From Sandarakinorhabdus sp. (lineage in GTDB: Bacteria; Pseudomonadota; Alphaproteobacteria; Sphingomonadales; Sphingomonadaceae): a stretch of DNA of 64,000 bases. Each line of letters opens with the position of its first letter. The stretch's first letter is position 1. The notes beneath the pieces were generated by a model. That model did no database searches, was not told the DNA's origin, and saw only the letters and a list, made by a program, of their open reading frames with translations. The translations under genes were made by a program, and so were the position numbers. The stretch is taken from positions 233,192 to 297,191 of the forward strand of contig JAIMKW010000003.1 in NCBI GenBank assembly GCA_020692215.1. Reading direction: 5' to 3'. Below are positions 27,720-36,903 of the stretch, in pieces.

Positions 27720-28556
27720 TCAGGCCGGCTTTGCCATGGCCCAGCGCAACACGGCCCCCATTCCGCCCGCGCCAGCGCGCAGCAGAGGCGCGCGCAACCC
27801 TGCTCCGGGCATCCGGTGCATCCGGCGTGCCCAGCCGGGCAGCAGGTCGACACCGGCCTCCAGCATAAGCCTGTGTGCGGGCGCCATCGGAGACGCGCGA
27901 TCGACCTGCGAGAGCAGCAGGCTTGCCACTTCGCGCGTGCGATCATCCACCTTGAGCCGGGGGCGGATTGCATGCAGCCAGGCTTCGGCCGCGCGGCGGG
28001 TTTCCGGCACATCCTCGGCCCCCAGACGGCGGGATACCTCTGCCATTTCGGCAAAATAGCGGTCCTGGTCGCGCGTCAGCATCAAGGGGTCGCGATAGCG
28101 GATCCATGCGTTCAGAAAGCTGACAGCCTCGGTAACGCCGACGAAGGCGAGGAGTTGCGGATCGTTCGCACGATAGGGCGCGCCGTCGGGAAGATGGCCC
28201 TCCACGTGGGAATGGATGCGCCGCACACGGGCGATTGCAGACTCGGCTTCAGCCGCAGAGCCGTAGGTGGTCACAGCGATGAACGCGGCTGTCCGTCTAA
28301 GGCGGCCGCCCATGTCTTGGCGGAAGTTCGAAAAATCCCATACGCCGGCCAGCGCGGCTGGGTGCAGCATCTGCAACAGCAGGGCGGAAATGCCGCCGAT
28401 CATCATCGTGGTCACGTCTGCATGAATGCTGGCGCAAACGGAATCCGGGCCAAGCAGGCGGTCGGCCGGCGCGGCCGGTTCAAAGGACGGCCGTCCCGAG
28501 GGGTTTGCGAACATGCCGCGGACTTCTGAAGCGATGCGGGCCCTCAGGGGTTTCAT
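27720..28556 (-). CDS. MpaB/DUF2236 family oxygenase
   Basis: A 278-aa member of the DUF2236 family, related to fungal MpaB and latex-clearing Lcp proteins that use a b-type haem. Recognisable segments are AFIAVTTYGSAAEAESAIAR, RRIHSHVEGHLPDGAPYRAN and AFVGVTEAVSFLNAWIRYRD. The conserved histidines in HSHVEG fit haem or metal ligands. The substrate is unknown. The gene stands alone between ftsK and the Na/Pi gene with short flanks. Confidence 0.85.
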   Translation of the reverse strand: MKPLRARIASEVRGMFANPSGRPSFEPAAPADRLLGPDSVCASIHADVTTMMIGGISALLLQMLHPAALAGVWDFSNFRQDMGGRLRRTAAFIAVTTYGSAAEAESAIARVRRIHSHVEGHLPDGAPYRANDPQLLAFVGVTEAVSFLNAWIRYRDPLMLTRDQDRYFAEMAEVSRRLGAEDVPETRRAAEAWLHAIRPRLKVDDRTREVASLLLSQVDRASPMAPAHRLMLEAGVDLLPGWARRMHRMPGAGLRAPLLRAGAGGMGAVLRWAMAKPA

Positions 28557-28626
28557 GGGGGAAATGTGGCCCCTGCGCTCGGCTATGCCAAGGGGTGGCT
28601 GCTGGCGGATGGTTCGCGATGCAGCC

Positions 28627-31005
28627 TCAGCTGAGCCGATTCCCTGCCTCGTCCATCAACACCTCGCGCCGTCCCACATGGTCCGGGCTGCTCACAAGCC
28701 CCATTTCCTCCATCTGGTCGATCAGGCGGGCGGCACTGTTGTAGCCGATCCGCAGCTGGCGTTGCAGGTAGGAGATGGTCGCCTTGCGGCTGGTGGCAAC
28801 AATCTGGATAGCCTGCGAAAGGATATCGCCGTCGCCGGCCACACCCATCTTGCCGGCCGAGGCTCCGCCGCCGATGCCTTCGAAGCCGTCCGCGCCTTCC
28901 GGCTCCTCGGTCACGCCCGAGACATAATCGGGTGACCCTTGCGCCTTCCAGTGTCTGGCAACGGCCTCGACTTCCTCGTCGGAGACGAAGGGCCCATGCA
29001 CGCGAACAACCTGTTTTCCGCCGGGCATATACAGCATGTCGCCCTTGCCCAGCAGTTGCTCGGCGCCCATTTCCCCCAGGATCGTGCGGCTGTCGATCTT
29101 GCTTGTCACCTGAAAGCTGATGCGCGTGGGCAGGTTCGCCTTGATGACACCGGTGATGACATCCACGGAAGGGCGCTGCGTTGCCATGATGAGGTGGATG
29201 CCGGCAGCGCGAGCCTTTTGCGCCAGCCGCTGGATCAGGAATTCCACCTCCTTGCCGGCTGTCATCATCAGGTCGGCCAGTTCGTCAACCACCACGACGA
29301 TCAGCGGCAAAGGTTCCAGAGGAAGAGTCACGTCCTCGAAGACCGGTTTGCCCTCATCGTCCCAGCCGGTCTGCACCCGCTTGGTGAAGGGCTTGCCCTG
29401 CTTCAGCGCCTCACGAACCTTTTCATTATAGCCTGACAAGGAGCGCACATTGATGTGCGCCATGTTGCGATAGCGCTCCTCCATCTGCTCGACCGCCCAT
29501 TTCAGGGCACGAATGGCCTTCGCCGGTTCCGTCACCACCGGAGAAAGAAGATGGGGGATATCGTCGTAGACGCTGAGTTCCAGCATCTTGGGATCGATCA
29601 TGATCATCCGGCACTGGTCCGGCCTCAGCCGGTAAAGAAGCGACAGGATCATGGCGTTGAGGCCCACCGATTTCCCCGAGCCGGTGGTACCGGCAATCAG
29701 CAGGTGGGGCATGGGCGCCAGATCGGCGATCACCGGACCGCCCGAAATATCCTTGCCCAGGATCATCGGCAGTGTTGCGGACGAGCTCTGGAAAGCGTCT
29801 GCTGCCACGAGTTCCGACAGGGAAACCATTTCGCGACGCATGTTGGGAAGCTCGATCCCGATAACATTTCGCCCCGGAATGACAGCGACGCGGGCTGATA
29901 TCGCACTCATCGAACGGGCAATATCGTCGGCGAGACCGATAACCCGGCTGGCCTTGATGCCCGCCGCCGGCTCCAGTTCATAGAGCGTGACGACAGGGCC
30001 CTGCGCCAGGCCGACAATGCGGCCTTTCACGCCATAATCGTCGAGCACGGCTTCCAGAAGGCGCGCATTCTGTTCCAGTGCGGCCTCATCCACCACGGTT
30101 GCAGCCCCCTTCGGCGGCGGCTTCAGAAGGGCGAGCGGAGGGAGATCGGCTCTGTCGCCCAGGCCAAGGCCTGGCTGGCGGTCCGGTGCATCGCGTCGGG
30201 GCTGTGGCCGGGGGGCTGGGCCCGCTATCCGTCGCTGCGTGGTTTCAGCCTCCACCGGAGGCAGGGGGTTGGCGCGTGTCGGTCGTGCTTCCCTTCTGGG
30301 CACTTGCGCGGATTCTGCACCATCACCGTCGGTATCCTGCACTTCCGGCCTGCGGAGTCCGCCAAACAGCGCGGTCAGGCTGCCGAGTTCATCGCGGCGG
30401 GGGCCAATGCCCCATAGGAACAGCCCAAGTGCGCCGATGCCGAACAGGACTGCGCCGGCGAGCGCGGCCACAGCCGGATCGAAGCCGGCAGGCCATGACA
30501 AGGCGGAAGCGCCACGGGCTGCGGCGAGGCCGACGACGCCGCCAGCGCCGCTATCCAGTGGGCCAATGGGTGCCGGCCAGGCCAGCCCAAGTGCAATGGC
30601 GCCCAGCAAAACTGCCGCCAGTGTCAACAGGATCGCGCGCCTTGGCTGCCCTGTGGGCCGCGCAAACAGCCGCCGCAGACCCCAGACGAAAAAGATCGGA
30701 ACCAGCAAGGCCGCAGCCAGACCGAAGCCCTGAAGCAGCATGTCGGAGACATAGGCGCCGATGGTTCCCGCGATGTTGGTGGGTGCAACTTCGGTGGCGC
30801 TGTTGAAGGAGGGATCTTCAGGGCGGTAGCTGATGAGGGCGGCCGCCAGCATGGCGCCAAGGCCGACAAGCAGGAGGCCCTGCAAGATGCGAAGCAAGGC
30901 TACGGCCAGGTCGCGCAGGCGTTCCAGCAGGGTAGGTCCTTCCTCCCCCGAAGCGCGCCGCCGCCAGGGGGCGGCATCCATCAGAAACTGGTAAGACGTG
31001 GCCAT
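28627..31005 (-). CDS. ftsK: DNA translocase FtsK
   Basis: Septal DNA pump (792 aa) that clears the chromosome from the division site and activates XerCD at dif. The N-terminus carries four membrane helices (about 25-215), followed by a short proline/arginine-rich linker (215-300). The motor domain has Walker A IAGTTGSGKSVGLNAMILSL and Walker B IVVVVDELADLMM. The C-terminal winged-helix gamma domain is present (ATSRKATISYLQRQLRIGYN and DQMEEMGLVS), which recognises KOPS. The length is that of a compact alphaproteobacterial FtsK. Confidence 0.96.
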   Translation of the reverse strand: MATSYQFLMDAAPWRRRASGEEGPTLLERLRDLAVALLRILQGLLLVGLGAMLAAALISYRPEDPSFNSATEVAPTNIAGTIGAYVSDMLLQGFGLAAALLVPIFFVWGLRRLFARPTGQPRRAILLTLAAVLLGAIALGLAWPAPIGPLDSGAGGVVGLAAARGASALSWPAGFDPAVAALAGAVLFGIGALGLFLWGIGPRRDELGSLTALFGGLRRPEVQDTDGDGAESAQVPRREARPTRANPLPPVEAETTQRRIAGPAPRPQPRRDAPDRQPGLGLGDRADLPPLALLKPPPKGAATVVDEAALEQNARLLEAVLDDYGVKGRIVGLAQGPVVTLYELEPAAGIKASRVIGLADDIARSMSAISARVAVIPGRNVIGIELPNMRREMVSLSELVAADAFQSSSATLPMILGKDISGGPVIADLAPMPHLLIAGTTGSGKSVGLNAMILSLLYRLRPDQCRMIMIDPKMLELSVYDDIPHLLSPVVTEPAKAIRALKWAVEQMEERYRNMAHINVRSLSGYNEKVREALKQGKPFTKRVQTGWDDEGKPVFEDVTLPLEPLPLIVVVVDELADLMMTAGKEVEFLIQRLAQKARAAGIHLIMATQRPSVDVITGVIKANLPTRISFQVTSKIDSRTILGEMGAEQLLGKGDMLYMPGGKQVVRVHGPFVSDEEVEAVARHWKAQGSPDYVSGVTEEPEGADGFEGIGGGASAGKMGVAGDGDILSQAIQIVATSRKATISYLQRQLRIGYNSAARLIDQMEEMGLVSSPDHVGRREVLMDEAGNRLS

Positions 31006-31161
31006 TGCGCCTCCGGTTGCGCCTGCGGATTGTCTCTTTGCCTGTGCGGGCGAGGCCTGGTCAAGGAATTGTTCCCCTTATGTACCCAGGCCGTGTCTTT
31101 GCGCCGAAGCTGTTGCCATCGAGTCACGCCCGAAAGCTGGGGCTGTGTGGATTCAGGCGGG

Positions 31162-31310
31162 CAAAAAATGGCCCGGAACATGGGATGTTCCGGGCCTGAA
31201 AGGGAAGGACCATGAAAAGTCCCGAAGCGAGCACAGGAGCCCGAAGGCACCCGGAGCATGTTATTCAAGTCTCGTGCCAAGTGGGGCCGAAGGGACAAAT
31301 ACGGGAACCA
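31162..31310 (-). ncRNA. Candidate structured small RNA upstream of ftsK
   Basis: The 465-bp gap 31006-31470 has no convincing protein gene. Read on the minus strand, it contains three CUUCGG tetraloops (plus-strand CCGAAG at 31287, 31241 and 31222), each flanked by short complementary arms. A pyrimidine-rich stretch GGUCCUUCCCUUUC follows, and then a perfect 12-bp terminator. A terminator there cannot serve any protein gene, since none is upstream on this strand and ftsK starts 157 bases beyond. The 5' end is unknown. The element TGGCAC-N5-TTGAA at 31264-31279 resembles a sigma-54 promoter and would give a 90-nt RNA, but could instead be part of the transcript. Family not recognised. Confidence 0.5.
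31163..31196 (-). terminator. Rho-independent terminator of the candidate small RNA
   Basis: A perfect 12-bp inverted repeat GGCCCGGAACAT / ATGTTCCGGGCC (31170-31196) with a 3-nt loop is followed on the minus strand by ATTTTTT (31163-31169). On the plus strand there is no T-run, so it works in the minus direction only. Confidence 0.85.
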
Positions 31311-31470
31311 GTCATCAAGAATGCACAAAAATGCAGCAATTGGTTGCGGTGAGCACCGCTGTGCCTGAATATTCGGCACCAATTTCGTGCATGTCCGCCG
31401 ATCCTGCTCATTTCCGTCTTCAGCGCCGCAGGGGGTTGGGGTCTCGGCGCTGCGGCGCTATCACCATGCC

Positions 31471-32715
31471 ATGCAGCAGACCTATGATGCCATCATCGTT
31501 GGCGGCGGCCTTGTCGGCCAGACGCTTGCGATTGCACTTGCCGCCCACGATCTTCGCGTCGCAATTGTCGAGCGCGCTGATCCCGATGCCCATCTTGCGC
31601 CGGAATTCGATGGTCGCGCATCGGCGATTGCGTCGTCGACAGCCCGGATGCTGCGCGCCCTGGGGCTTGGCGATGTTCTGGATTCGCAGGGATGTGCCAT
31701 CCGCGCCATCCGGGTGACGGATGGGCTTTCACCCCGGCATCTGCATTTCGACAGCGCCGAAGCCGAACCGGCCGAACCGCTTGGCATCATGCTGGAAAAC
31801 CGGGTGCTCAGGACGATCCTGCTGGACCGGCTCCGCGCCGATGATCGGATAACACTGTTCGCGCCCGCCACCATTGTTGCAACCGATCGCGGCGCGGATC
31901 GCTCCACAGTGGCCCTCGCCGATGGAACCGTCCTGCAGGCGCCCGTGATACTGGCGTGCGACGGGCGGCAAAGCGCGCTTCGCCAGGAGGCCGGGATCCG
32001 CACTGCGCGCTGGCAATATGATGGCACAGCCATTGTCACGATGCTGGCACATGAAAAGCCGCACGATCATGTGGCGTCGGAACTCTTTTATCCCGAAGGT
32101 CCGTTCGCGCAGCTGCCGATGCGCGATTTGCCCGCCGATGGTGAAAAGCCTGCGCGGCACCGTTCGGCGCTGGTTTGGACCATTCGCAGCAGCGATGCGG
32201 CCGGCGTGAAGGCGCTGTCTCCACGCGCGTTGGCGCATGAGGCGGAAAAGCGCATGGGCGGATTTCTGGGCCATCTGGAGCTGATTGCGCCGGCCAGCAG
32301 CTATCCTCTGGGGCTCCACCATTCCGAGCGCTACTGGGCCGAGCGGCTGATCCTGGTGGGGGATGCTGCCCATGGTATTCACCCCATCGCGGGGCAGGGG
32401 CTGAACATGGGCCTGCGCGATGTGGCGGCGCTTGCCGAAGTGCTTTCGTCGTCGGCCCGGCTTGGGCTTGATCTTGGGCATCCCGATGTTGCGCGCCGCT
32501 ATGAACGGTGGCGCCGTGCCGACAATTTCGCGACCGCTTTTGCAACCGACAGCCTGGCCCGTCTGTTCGGTGTGCCGGGAAAGGCGGCCCATACGATCCG
32601 CAGCACAGGGCTGGCCGCCGTGAACCGGCTTCCGCCGTTGCGCCGGGCGTTCATGAAGGTAGCGCGCGGAGAAGCCGGGGATCTTCCGCCGCTGCTGCGC
32701 GGGGAACTGGGCTAG
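31471..32715 (+). CDS. UbiH/UbiF/COQ6 family FAD-dependent hydroxylase
   Basis: A 414-aa aromatic-ring monooxygenase of ubiquinone synthesis. The FAD motifs are the N-terminal [20 protein letters not shown] (residues 4-23), an ADP-binding [13 protein letters not shown] stretch (the usual DG motif) and [20 protein letters not shown], where flavin is bound. Alphaproteobacterial UbiH-like proteins can hydroxylate one or more ring positions, so the exact position is not assigned. The ATG at 31471 is chosen; the frame is open 28 codons upstream but without family sequence. Its stop overlaps the end of the convergent Trm112-family gene. Confidence 0.9.
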   Translation: MQQTYDAIIVGGGLVGQTLAIALAAHDLRVAIVERADPDAHLAPEFDGRASAIASSTARMLRALGLGDVLDSQGCAIRAIRVTDGLSPRHLHFDSAEAEPAEPLGIMLENRVLRTILLDRLRADDRITLFAPATIVATDRGADRSTVALADGTVLQAPVILACDGRQSALRQEAGIRTARWQYDGTAIVTMLAHEKPHDHVASELFYPEGPFAQLPMRDLPADGEKPARHRSALVWTIRSSDAAGVKALSPRALAHEAEKRMGGFLGHLELIAPASSYPLGLHHSERYWAERLILVGDAAHGIHPIAGQGLNMGLRDVAALAEVLSSSARLGLDLGHPDVARRYERWRRADNFATAFATDSLARLFGVPGKAAHTIRSTGLAAVNRLPPLRRAFMKVARGEAGDLPPLLRGELG

Positions 32716-32909
32716 GGCTTTATCGTCTGGCTATCGAGCGGCCATGCGATTGCCTCGTCCACCAGCATGATGGGCACGCCATCGCGCACAGGATAGGCAA
32801 GGCCGGCGGCTTTCGAGACGAGCAGCCCCTGTTCGGGCAGATAAGTCAATGGCCCGCGGGTGACAGGGCAGACGAGAAGCGCCAGCACCTTGGGGTCAAC
32901 CGTGATCAT
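32712..32909 (-). CDS. Trm112/UPF0434 family protein
   Basis: A 65-aa protein of the Trm112-like family; in eukaryotes and archaea Trm112 activates methyltransferases. Sequence [20 protein letters not shown] and [19 protein letters not shown] matches bacterial UPF0434 proteins. Only one cysteine remains, so it is unlikely to hold zinc with four cysteines. The start overlaps the upstream LON-domain gene stop as ATGA, giving a three-gene unit with the thioredoxin gene. Confidence 0.88.
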   Translation of the reverse strand: MITVDPKVLALLVCPVTRGPLTYLPEQGLLVSKAAGLAYPVRDGVPIMLVDEAIAWPLDSQTIKP

Positions 32910-33553
32910 TGCAGCGTCTTGTCGCTGTCCTGCCCTTGCGAGAAGGCCATCAGCGTGGTGAGGGTGGAGGCGCGTTCAGGCAGTGTCTTTGCCTCCAGCA
33001 GCGCCTGGCGTTCGGCTGGCACGAACGGGCAGACCATCGACAGCGTGTTGACGAGGCTTTCATCGTCGGCGCTTTTCACGGCGTCCCAATCGGCCGAGAG
33101 GCCCTGCGCCTCCAGATAGGCCTTGAGCGTGGCTTCCACCGAGGCGCGGGCGACTGGCGCAAGCGGGATCGCCGGGCTCCAGTCCTCTGCGTAGGGCGTG
33201 TAATCGACTTCGGCCTGGCGATAAGGGGTGGTGACCGACAGTTCCTGCACAACCCGGAAGCGCGCGAGACCAGTTATCGCGATGAGAAATCGCCCGTCTC
33301 CGGTTTCGGAATATTGGGTGATGCGGCCTATCCCGCCCACGCTGAACAGGTCCGGCTTGTCTTCCTCCCAGTCGCCCATGGGCTGCAGGATGCCGATCAT
33401 GTGGTCGCTGGCCATGGCATCGCGCACCATCGTGAGATAGCGTGGCTCGAAGATGTTGAGAGGCATGACTGCCCGCGGCATCAGCACAGCACCGCCCAGC
33501 GGAAACAGCCGGACACGGTTGGGCAGATCGGCAAGGCTGGCTGGCGGTTGCAT
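32906..33553 (-). CDS. LON peptidase substrate-binding domain protein
   Basis: A 215-aa stand-alone LON N-terminal (substrate-binding) domain with no AAA or protease part. Typical sequence is [20 protein letters not shown] and [15 protein letters not shown] at residues 13-47, then [20 protein letters not shown] and TGLARFRV. Such proteins probably bind unfolded substrates or peptides. The start ([11 protein letters not shown]) overlaps the thioredoxin gene stop as TGATG. The thioredoxin/LON/Trm112 order is common in alphaproteobacteria and suggests a protein-quality role. Confidence 0.9.
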   Translation of the reverse strand: MQPPASLADLPNRVRLFPLGGAVLMPRAVMPLNIFEPRYLTMVRDAMASDHMIGILQPMGDWEEDKPDLFSVGGIGRITQYSETGDGRFLIAITGLARFRVVQELSVTTPYRQAEVDYTPYAEDWSPAIPLAPVARASVEATLKAYLEAQGLSADWDAVKSADDESLVNTLSMVCPFVPAERQALLEAKTLPERASTLTTLMAFSQGQDSDKTLQ

Positions 33554-34461
33554 CAGGTGAACAGGATCGCCGAGAGTTTGCGCCGCATGCTGACGGACCA
33601 CGGGTCACCAAGGCCGACAGCTTCGATCAGCTTCAGGAGCTGGGCGCGTGCCGCTCCGTCGTTCCACGTCCGGTCTGCAGCGATGGACGCCAGCAGCTGG
33701 TCTGCCGCGAGATCGCGCTTGCCGGCCGCGAACAGCGCAGACGCCAGATCAAGGCGGGCCTGGTGATCCCCGGGATCGGCTTCGACTTTGGATTCGAGGA
33801 TCGCCAATTCGCTGGCGGGCGCGGCGAATCTGGCAAGTTCTACAGCAGCCCGGGCCTGTAGGACGGACGGATCCTTGCTGTCGACGGGGAGCGTGGAAAG
33901 GGCTGCATCTGCGCCATCGGGCTGGCCCAGCGCCAGCAGCGCGCGGGCATAGCCCGCGACGATATCTTCCCGGTCTGGCACCTCACGCGCAAGCGCAGCA
34001 AAGGCTTCCGCTGCCTGCTGGGCTTCGCCTTCGGACAGCAGCGCATTGGCGGCCTCCACAAGCTGGTCGAGCCCGGCCTGTTCATCGGTTGGCGGCAGGG
34101 TTGCCAGCAGTTTTTCTATCAACGCCTTGATCTCGCGTTCGGATTTCACGCCCACAAAGCCATCGACCGGCTGGCCACCCAGAAAGGCATAGACAGTTGG
34201 AACGGATTGAATCCGAAACTGTTCAGCGATCATCCGCTGCTGATCGATATCGACCACCACCTGTTTCGTTCGACCCTGGCCGGTTTCGGCGATAGCCTTG
34301 TCGATGATGGGGGCAAGTTGCTTGCACGGGCCACACCATTCGGCGGTGAAGCGGACGATCACAAGATCTGTAAGCGAGGCTTCAACGACATCGCGGCGAA
34401 ACGCATCGATCGCAGCACGGTCTTCGGCGGTCAAGGGCAGGCTGGCCAAGTCGGGCTCCAC
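33553..34461 (-). CDS. Thioredoxin-TPR chaperone (CnoX/YbbN-like)
   Basis: A 302-aa fusion of an N-terminal thioredoxin domain (about 20-125) and C-terminal tetratricopeptide helices (130-302), the CnoX architecture that protects unfolded proteins under oxidative stress. The active site is intact: VRFTAEWCGPCKQLAPIID, followed by VVDIDQQRMIAEQFRIQSVP. Enterobacterial CnoX has lost CxxC, whereas this CGPC form can be redox active. First gene of a unit with the LON-domain and Trm112 genes. Confidence 0.9.
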   Translation of the reverse strand: MEPDLASLPLTAEDRAAIDAFRRDVVEASLTDLVIVRFTAEWCGPCKQLAPIIDKAIAETGQGRTKQVVVDIDQQRMIAEQFRIQSVPTVYAFLGGQPVDGFVGVKSEREIKALIEKLLATLPPTDEQAGLDQLVEAANALLSEGEAQQAAEAFAALAREVPDREDIVAGYARALLALGQPDGADAALSTLPVDSKDPSVLQARAAVELARFAAPASELAILESKVEADPGDHQARLDLASALFAAGKRDLAADQLLASIAADRTWNDGAARAQLLKLIEAVGLGDPWSVSMRRKLSAILFT

Positions 34462-34596
34462 TGGCTGTTCGGGTTTCTACTAATATGGGGGCCAGGCGCG
34501 GTTTATGGAAGGGGGTTGCAAGCCGTCGCGTGGTCGGCTAGGGCCGCCGCTCTACCTGACGGAAGGCGCTTTCAGCGCTGCCGATCACAAAAGAGA

Positions 34597-34671
34597 GCGG
34601 GCGTAGCTCAGGGGTAGAGCGCAACCTTGCCAAGGTTGAAGTCGAGGGTTCGAATCCCTTCGCCCGCTCCA
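34597..34671 (+). tRNA. tRNA-Gly (anticodon GCC), with encoded CCA
   Basis: A 72-nt cloverleaf plus CCA. The acceptor stem GCGGGCG (34597-34603) pairs with CGCCCGC (34661-34667). D arm GCTC..GAGC, anticodon stem CAACC/GGTTG with loop TTGCCAA, and T arm GAGGG-TTCGAAT-CCCTT follow. The discriminator is T. Its 3' end marks the junction with the conjugative element to the right, the usual insertion place for tyrosine-recombinase ICEs, which restore the tRNA end. Confidence 0.98.
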
Positions 34672-34716
34672 GTCGTTCTTTCATCTTTTCAACAAGATGG
34701 TTGGAACGACTGGAGC
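34666..34716. repeat. Long inverted repeat at the tRNA 3' end (candidate attachment/core site)
   Basis: GCTCCAGTCGTTC (34666-34678) is the exact inverse of GAACGACTGGAGC (34704-34716). Inside lies a second pair, CATCTT and AAGATG. The left arm includes the last bases of tRNA-Gly and its CCA. It could be the recombinase core region of the ICE end, a terminator for the tRNA, or both. The second attachment site is not in the window. Confidence 0.6.
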
Positions 34717-34750
34717 TCTCACCGGTTACTTTTTGTCGGCCATGTTCGTG

Positions 34751-34793
34751 GCGTAACGTCTACGTAACGCGTTGGGAGCGTAGTCTGGCGTAG
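34751..34793. repeat. Short direct repeats near the ICE end (candidate recombinase arm sites)
   Basis: The hexamer (G/A)CGTA(A/G) occurs at 34751, 34762, 34778 and 34788, spaced 11, 16 and 10 bases. This is a partly helical phasing of the kind seen at integrase arm sites. The 214 bp between the tRNA and trbI holds no gene; the DUF2274 gene that often follows trbI in related elements is absent. Confidence 0.35.
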
Positions 34794-34885
34794 GTTCAGG
34801 CTTGGTTGATGCCCAAACAGCCGCCTCTCACCACAAATTTCTGACCGAATCCTGATGATTGCTGACCATCGTCGCGTCGAGAGCG

Positions 34886-36079
34886 CTACGACTTGAAGGT
34901 CAAGTCCTCTGTCAGCAGCGCCACGATTGGCATGCCTGGGCGGATGGTGATAGTTGGCCTTCGAGACAGTTCGCGATCGACGATCTGCCGGCCCGTCCGA
35001 CTTATGCTGTCCGACGCGCCATCGCGCAGGGCGCGGGCGATGTCGCTTTCATTGCCTGCAAAGCCGGATTGCGCCCCGATGCTGAGGACGGTGGAAATCA
35101 GCGCTGCCTTCGCCGTGCTTCCCCAGTGATTGTCGACCTTGTCGCTCAGGCCAGCCTGCCCGGTTGCGTCAGCGGCGGGCATGCGATTGAGCTCGATGGA
35201 GCGCCCATCAGGCAGCAGGAGGCGGGTCCAGGCAAGAAGCAGCCGAGTCTGGCCGGCCGTAAGTTGGCTCTCGTAGGTGCCGATAAGACGGGCGCCTTGC
35301 GGTATCAGGATTTGGGAGCCGGTGAGGCTGTCGCGAACGGGTTCCGTGACCTGCGCAATCACGAGGCCCGGGAGATCCGACTGGATTCCAGTGACAAGGG
35401 CTGCCGGGATGATGGTGCCTGCGCGCAGTATGTTGCGTGCCGCAGAAGCCTGAACGGCGGTAGCCGACTTGTCGATCACAACGAATGGCTCAGCCTTCGG
35501 GGCGGGCGTTGGAACGGCTTCCGCTAACTGGAGTGCTTCCTTTGTCGATGCTGCCTGTTGCTCCGAGGAAGCTGTCACTGCACCGCTGCTGCTCCCAAGG
35601 AACAGGCCGGAGGTTCTGGCTGCCAGGCGCGCCTGCTCTTCTGGCGTCGGACCCGCAGCGGGCGGCGAAGGGGCTGTTCCGTCGGCCGTATAGGGTCTCG
35701 CCGGGATCGGCTCGCCGGTCTCCTGCGAGCGGCGCAGAACCGGTTTCCCGAACTCGCCTGGCAGAGGCGGGCCGAGCTTGGGGATGCCCGTGTAATCGCG
35801 GGGCAGCGATGCCACGCCCTCTGCAGGTGTTGCACGGCCGGTTGAATAGAGCTCGCTCGGTCCGTCCTTGCGATCTGCAGGCTCAAGCGCCAGCAGGAAT
35901 GCTGCACCAAGGCCCGTCGCTGCGACCCCGCCGGCGATGGCGAGAGCCTTGCGCGAAAGGCGCATCACCTTTGGCGGGTCGGCTCTAAGGCGCAGTTCGC
36001 GGGCAATCTCGGCCTCACTGCTCCGGGGTTGCTGGATTTCCGGCTCCGATGCGTCGTCTGTCCAGTCGTTCCGGGTCAT
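34886..36079 (-). CDS. trbI: Conjugal transfer protein TrbI (VirB10-like)
   Basis: Energy-sensing core component of the type IV secretion channel, linking inner and outer membranes. The 397-aa protein has a cytoplasmic N-terminus, one membrane helix (ALAIAGGVAATGLGAAFLLA, about 46-65), a proline-rich periplasmic region and the conserved VirB10 C-terminal beta-barrel domain. That domain shows LRAGTIIPAALVTGIQSDLPG, LIPQGARLIGTYESQ and RTGRQIVDRELSRRPTITIR. Last gene of the trb operon and nearest to the tRNA. The start overlaps the trbG stop as ATGA. Confidence 0.95.
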   Translation of the reverse strand: MTRNDWTDDASEPEIQQPRSSEAEIARELRLRADPPKVMRLSRKALAIAGGVAATGLGAAFLLALEPADRKDGPSELYSTGRATPAEGVASLPRDYTGIPKLGPPLPGEFGKPVLRRSQETGEPIPARPYTADGTAPSPPAAGPTPEEQARLAARTSGLFLGSSSGAVTASSEQQAASTKEALQLAEAVPTPAPKAEPFVVIDKSATAVQASAARNILRAGTIIPAALVTGIQSDLPGLVIAQVTEPVRDSLTGSQILIPQGARLIGTYESQLTAGQTRLLLAWTRLLLPDGRSIELNRMPAADATGQAGLSDKVDNHWGSTAKAALISTVLSIGAQSGFAGNESDIARALRDGASDSISRTGRQIVDRELSRRPTITIRPGMPIVALLTEDLTFKS

Positions 36080-36903
36080 CGGGGCTGCTCGCGCACAATC
36101 TTCACACGCTGCTGCTTCTTGCGGCCAAGGCGCAGCTCGGCGGACGCGAACAGACGGTCGACAATCATGTAGTTGCCGCTGACACGGTAGTTGACCAGTT
36201 CGGCGGTCTTGCCGTCGGCGCCGAGGACGAACAGCGGCGGCATTTCTCCCTGAGCAATGCCTCGTGGGAACGCGATATAGGTCTGCGTGCCGTCATCGAA
36301 TGCCAACAGCGGACGCCAGGGCGCCTTGCCATAAATGCGGTAGTCAAAATTCAACTGCTCGATATCGAGTCCCGTCGCAACGGGCACGGCTGTTGTCTCG
36401 GGTTCCGCGATTCGGGTGAGCGCAATCAGCGCGTCCTGCGGATAGGTCCAGGAAACCGAGGCCATGTAGGCGGACGGCGTTGCTCGGAGTTCGATGTGGT
36501 AGGTTCTCCGGTCGGTATTGATGAGGAGGTTGGTCGCCAGATCGGGCCGCGTGGGTTTGACGAGGATATGGACGCGGCGGGTCGGACCTCTCCCGCTTTC
36601 GGTGTCACCGATAATCCAGCGCGCCGTGTCGCCGGCGGCCACGGGGCCGGGGCCCACGAGCCGTTCCCCAGCTTCCAGCGCGATGTCGGTCACCTGCCCG
36701 GGGGCCGTGTATACCTGATAGAGCGAGCCTTCGGCGTAAGAGAAGCGCTGGATGGCATTGATGTATCCGGCGCGGTCAGGCTGGACGCGGGCAGCTTCGT
36801 TGGCGGCGGTGACGTTGCGGACGGGTTCGGCGAGCGACGGGCTTGCCATCCCCAGCGTGAGGACGAGTAGCAAACCTTGCCGGGGGCTTTGGAGGAGGGT
36901 CAT
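36076..36903 (-). CDS. trbG: Conjugal transfer protein TrbG (VirB9-like)
   Basis: Periplasmic/outer-membrane core-complex subunit of the type IV secretion system (275 aa). A signal peptide TLLQSPRQGLLLVLTLGMAS with cleavage near SLAEP leads the protein. The VirB9 C-terminal domain is visible in LNFDYRIYGKAPWRPLLAFD and RLGRKKQQRVKIVREQ. I start at 36903 because this ATG overlaps the trbF stop as ATGA; seven extra codons are open upstream. Works with TrbI and the lipoprotein partner (TrbH), which I do not find here, as is usual for this ICE type. Confidence 0.94.
   Translation of the reverse strand: MTLLQSPRQGLLLVLTLGMASPSLAEPVRNVTAANEAARVQPDRAGYINAIQRFSYAEGSLYQVYTAPGQVTDIALEAGERLVGPGPVAAGDTARWIIGDTESGRGPTRRVHILVKPTRPDLATNLLINTDRRTYHIELRATPSAYMASVSWTYPQDALIALTRIAEPETTAVPVATGLDIEQLNFDYRIYGKAPWRPLLAFDDGTQTYIAFPRGIAQGEMPPLFVLGADGKTAELVNYRVSGNYMIVDRLFASAELRLGRKKQQRVKIVREQPR

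Noticed and set aside
30981..31382. 133-codon minus-strand frame upstream of ftsK
   Set aside because: Covers the terminator and hairpins of the candidate RNA, is proline/arginine/cysteine-rich and resembles no protein.
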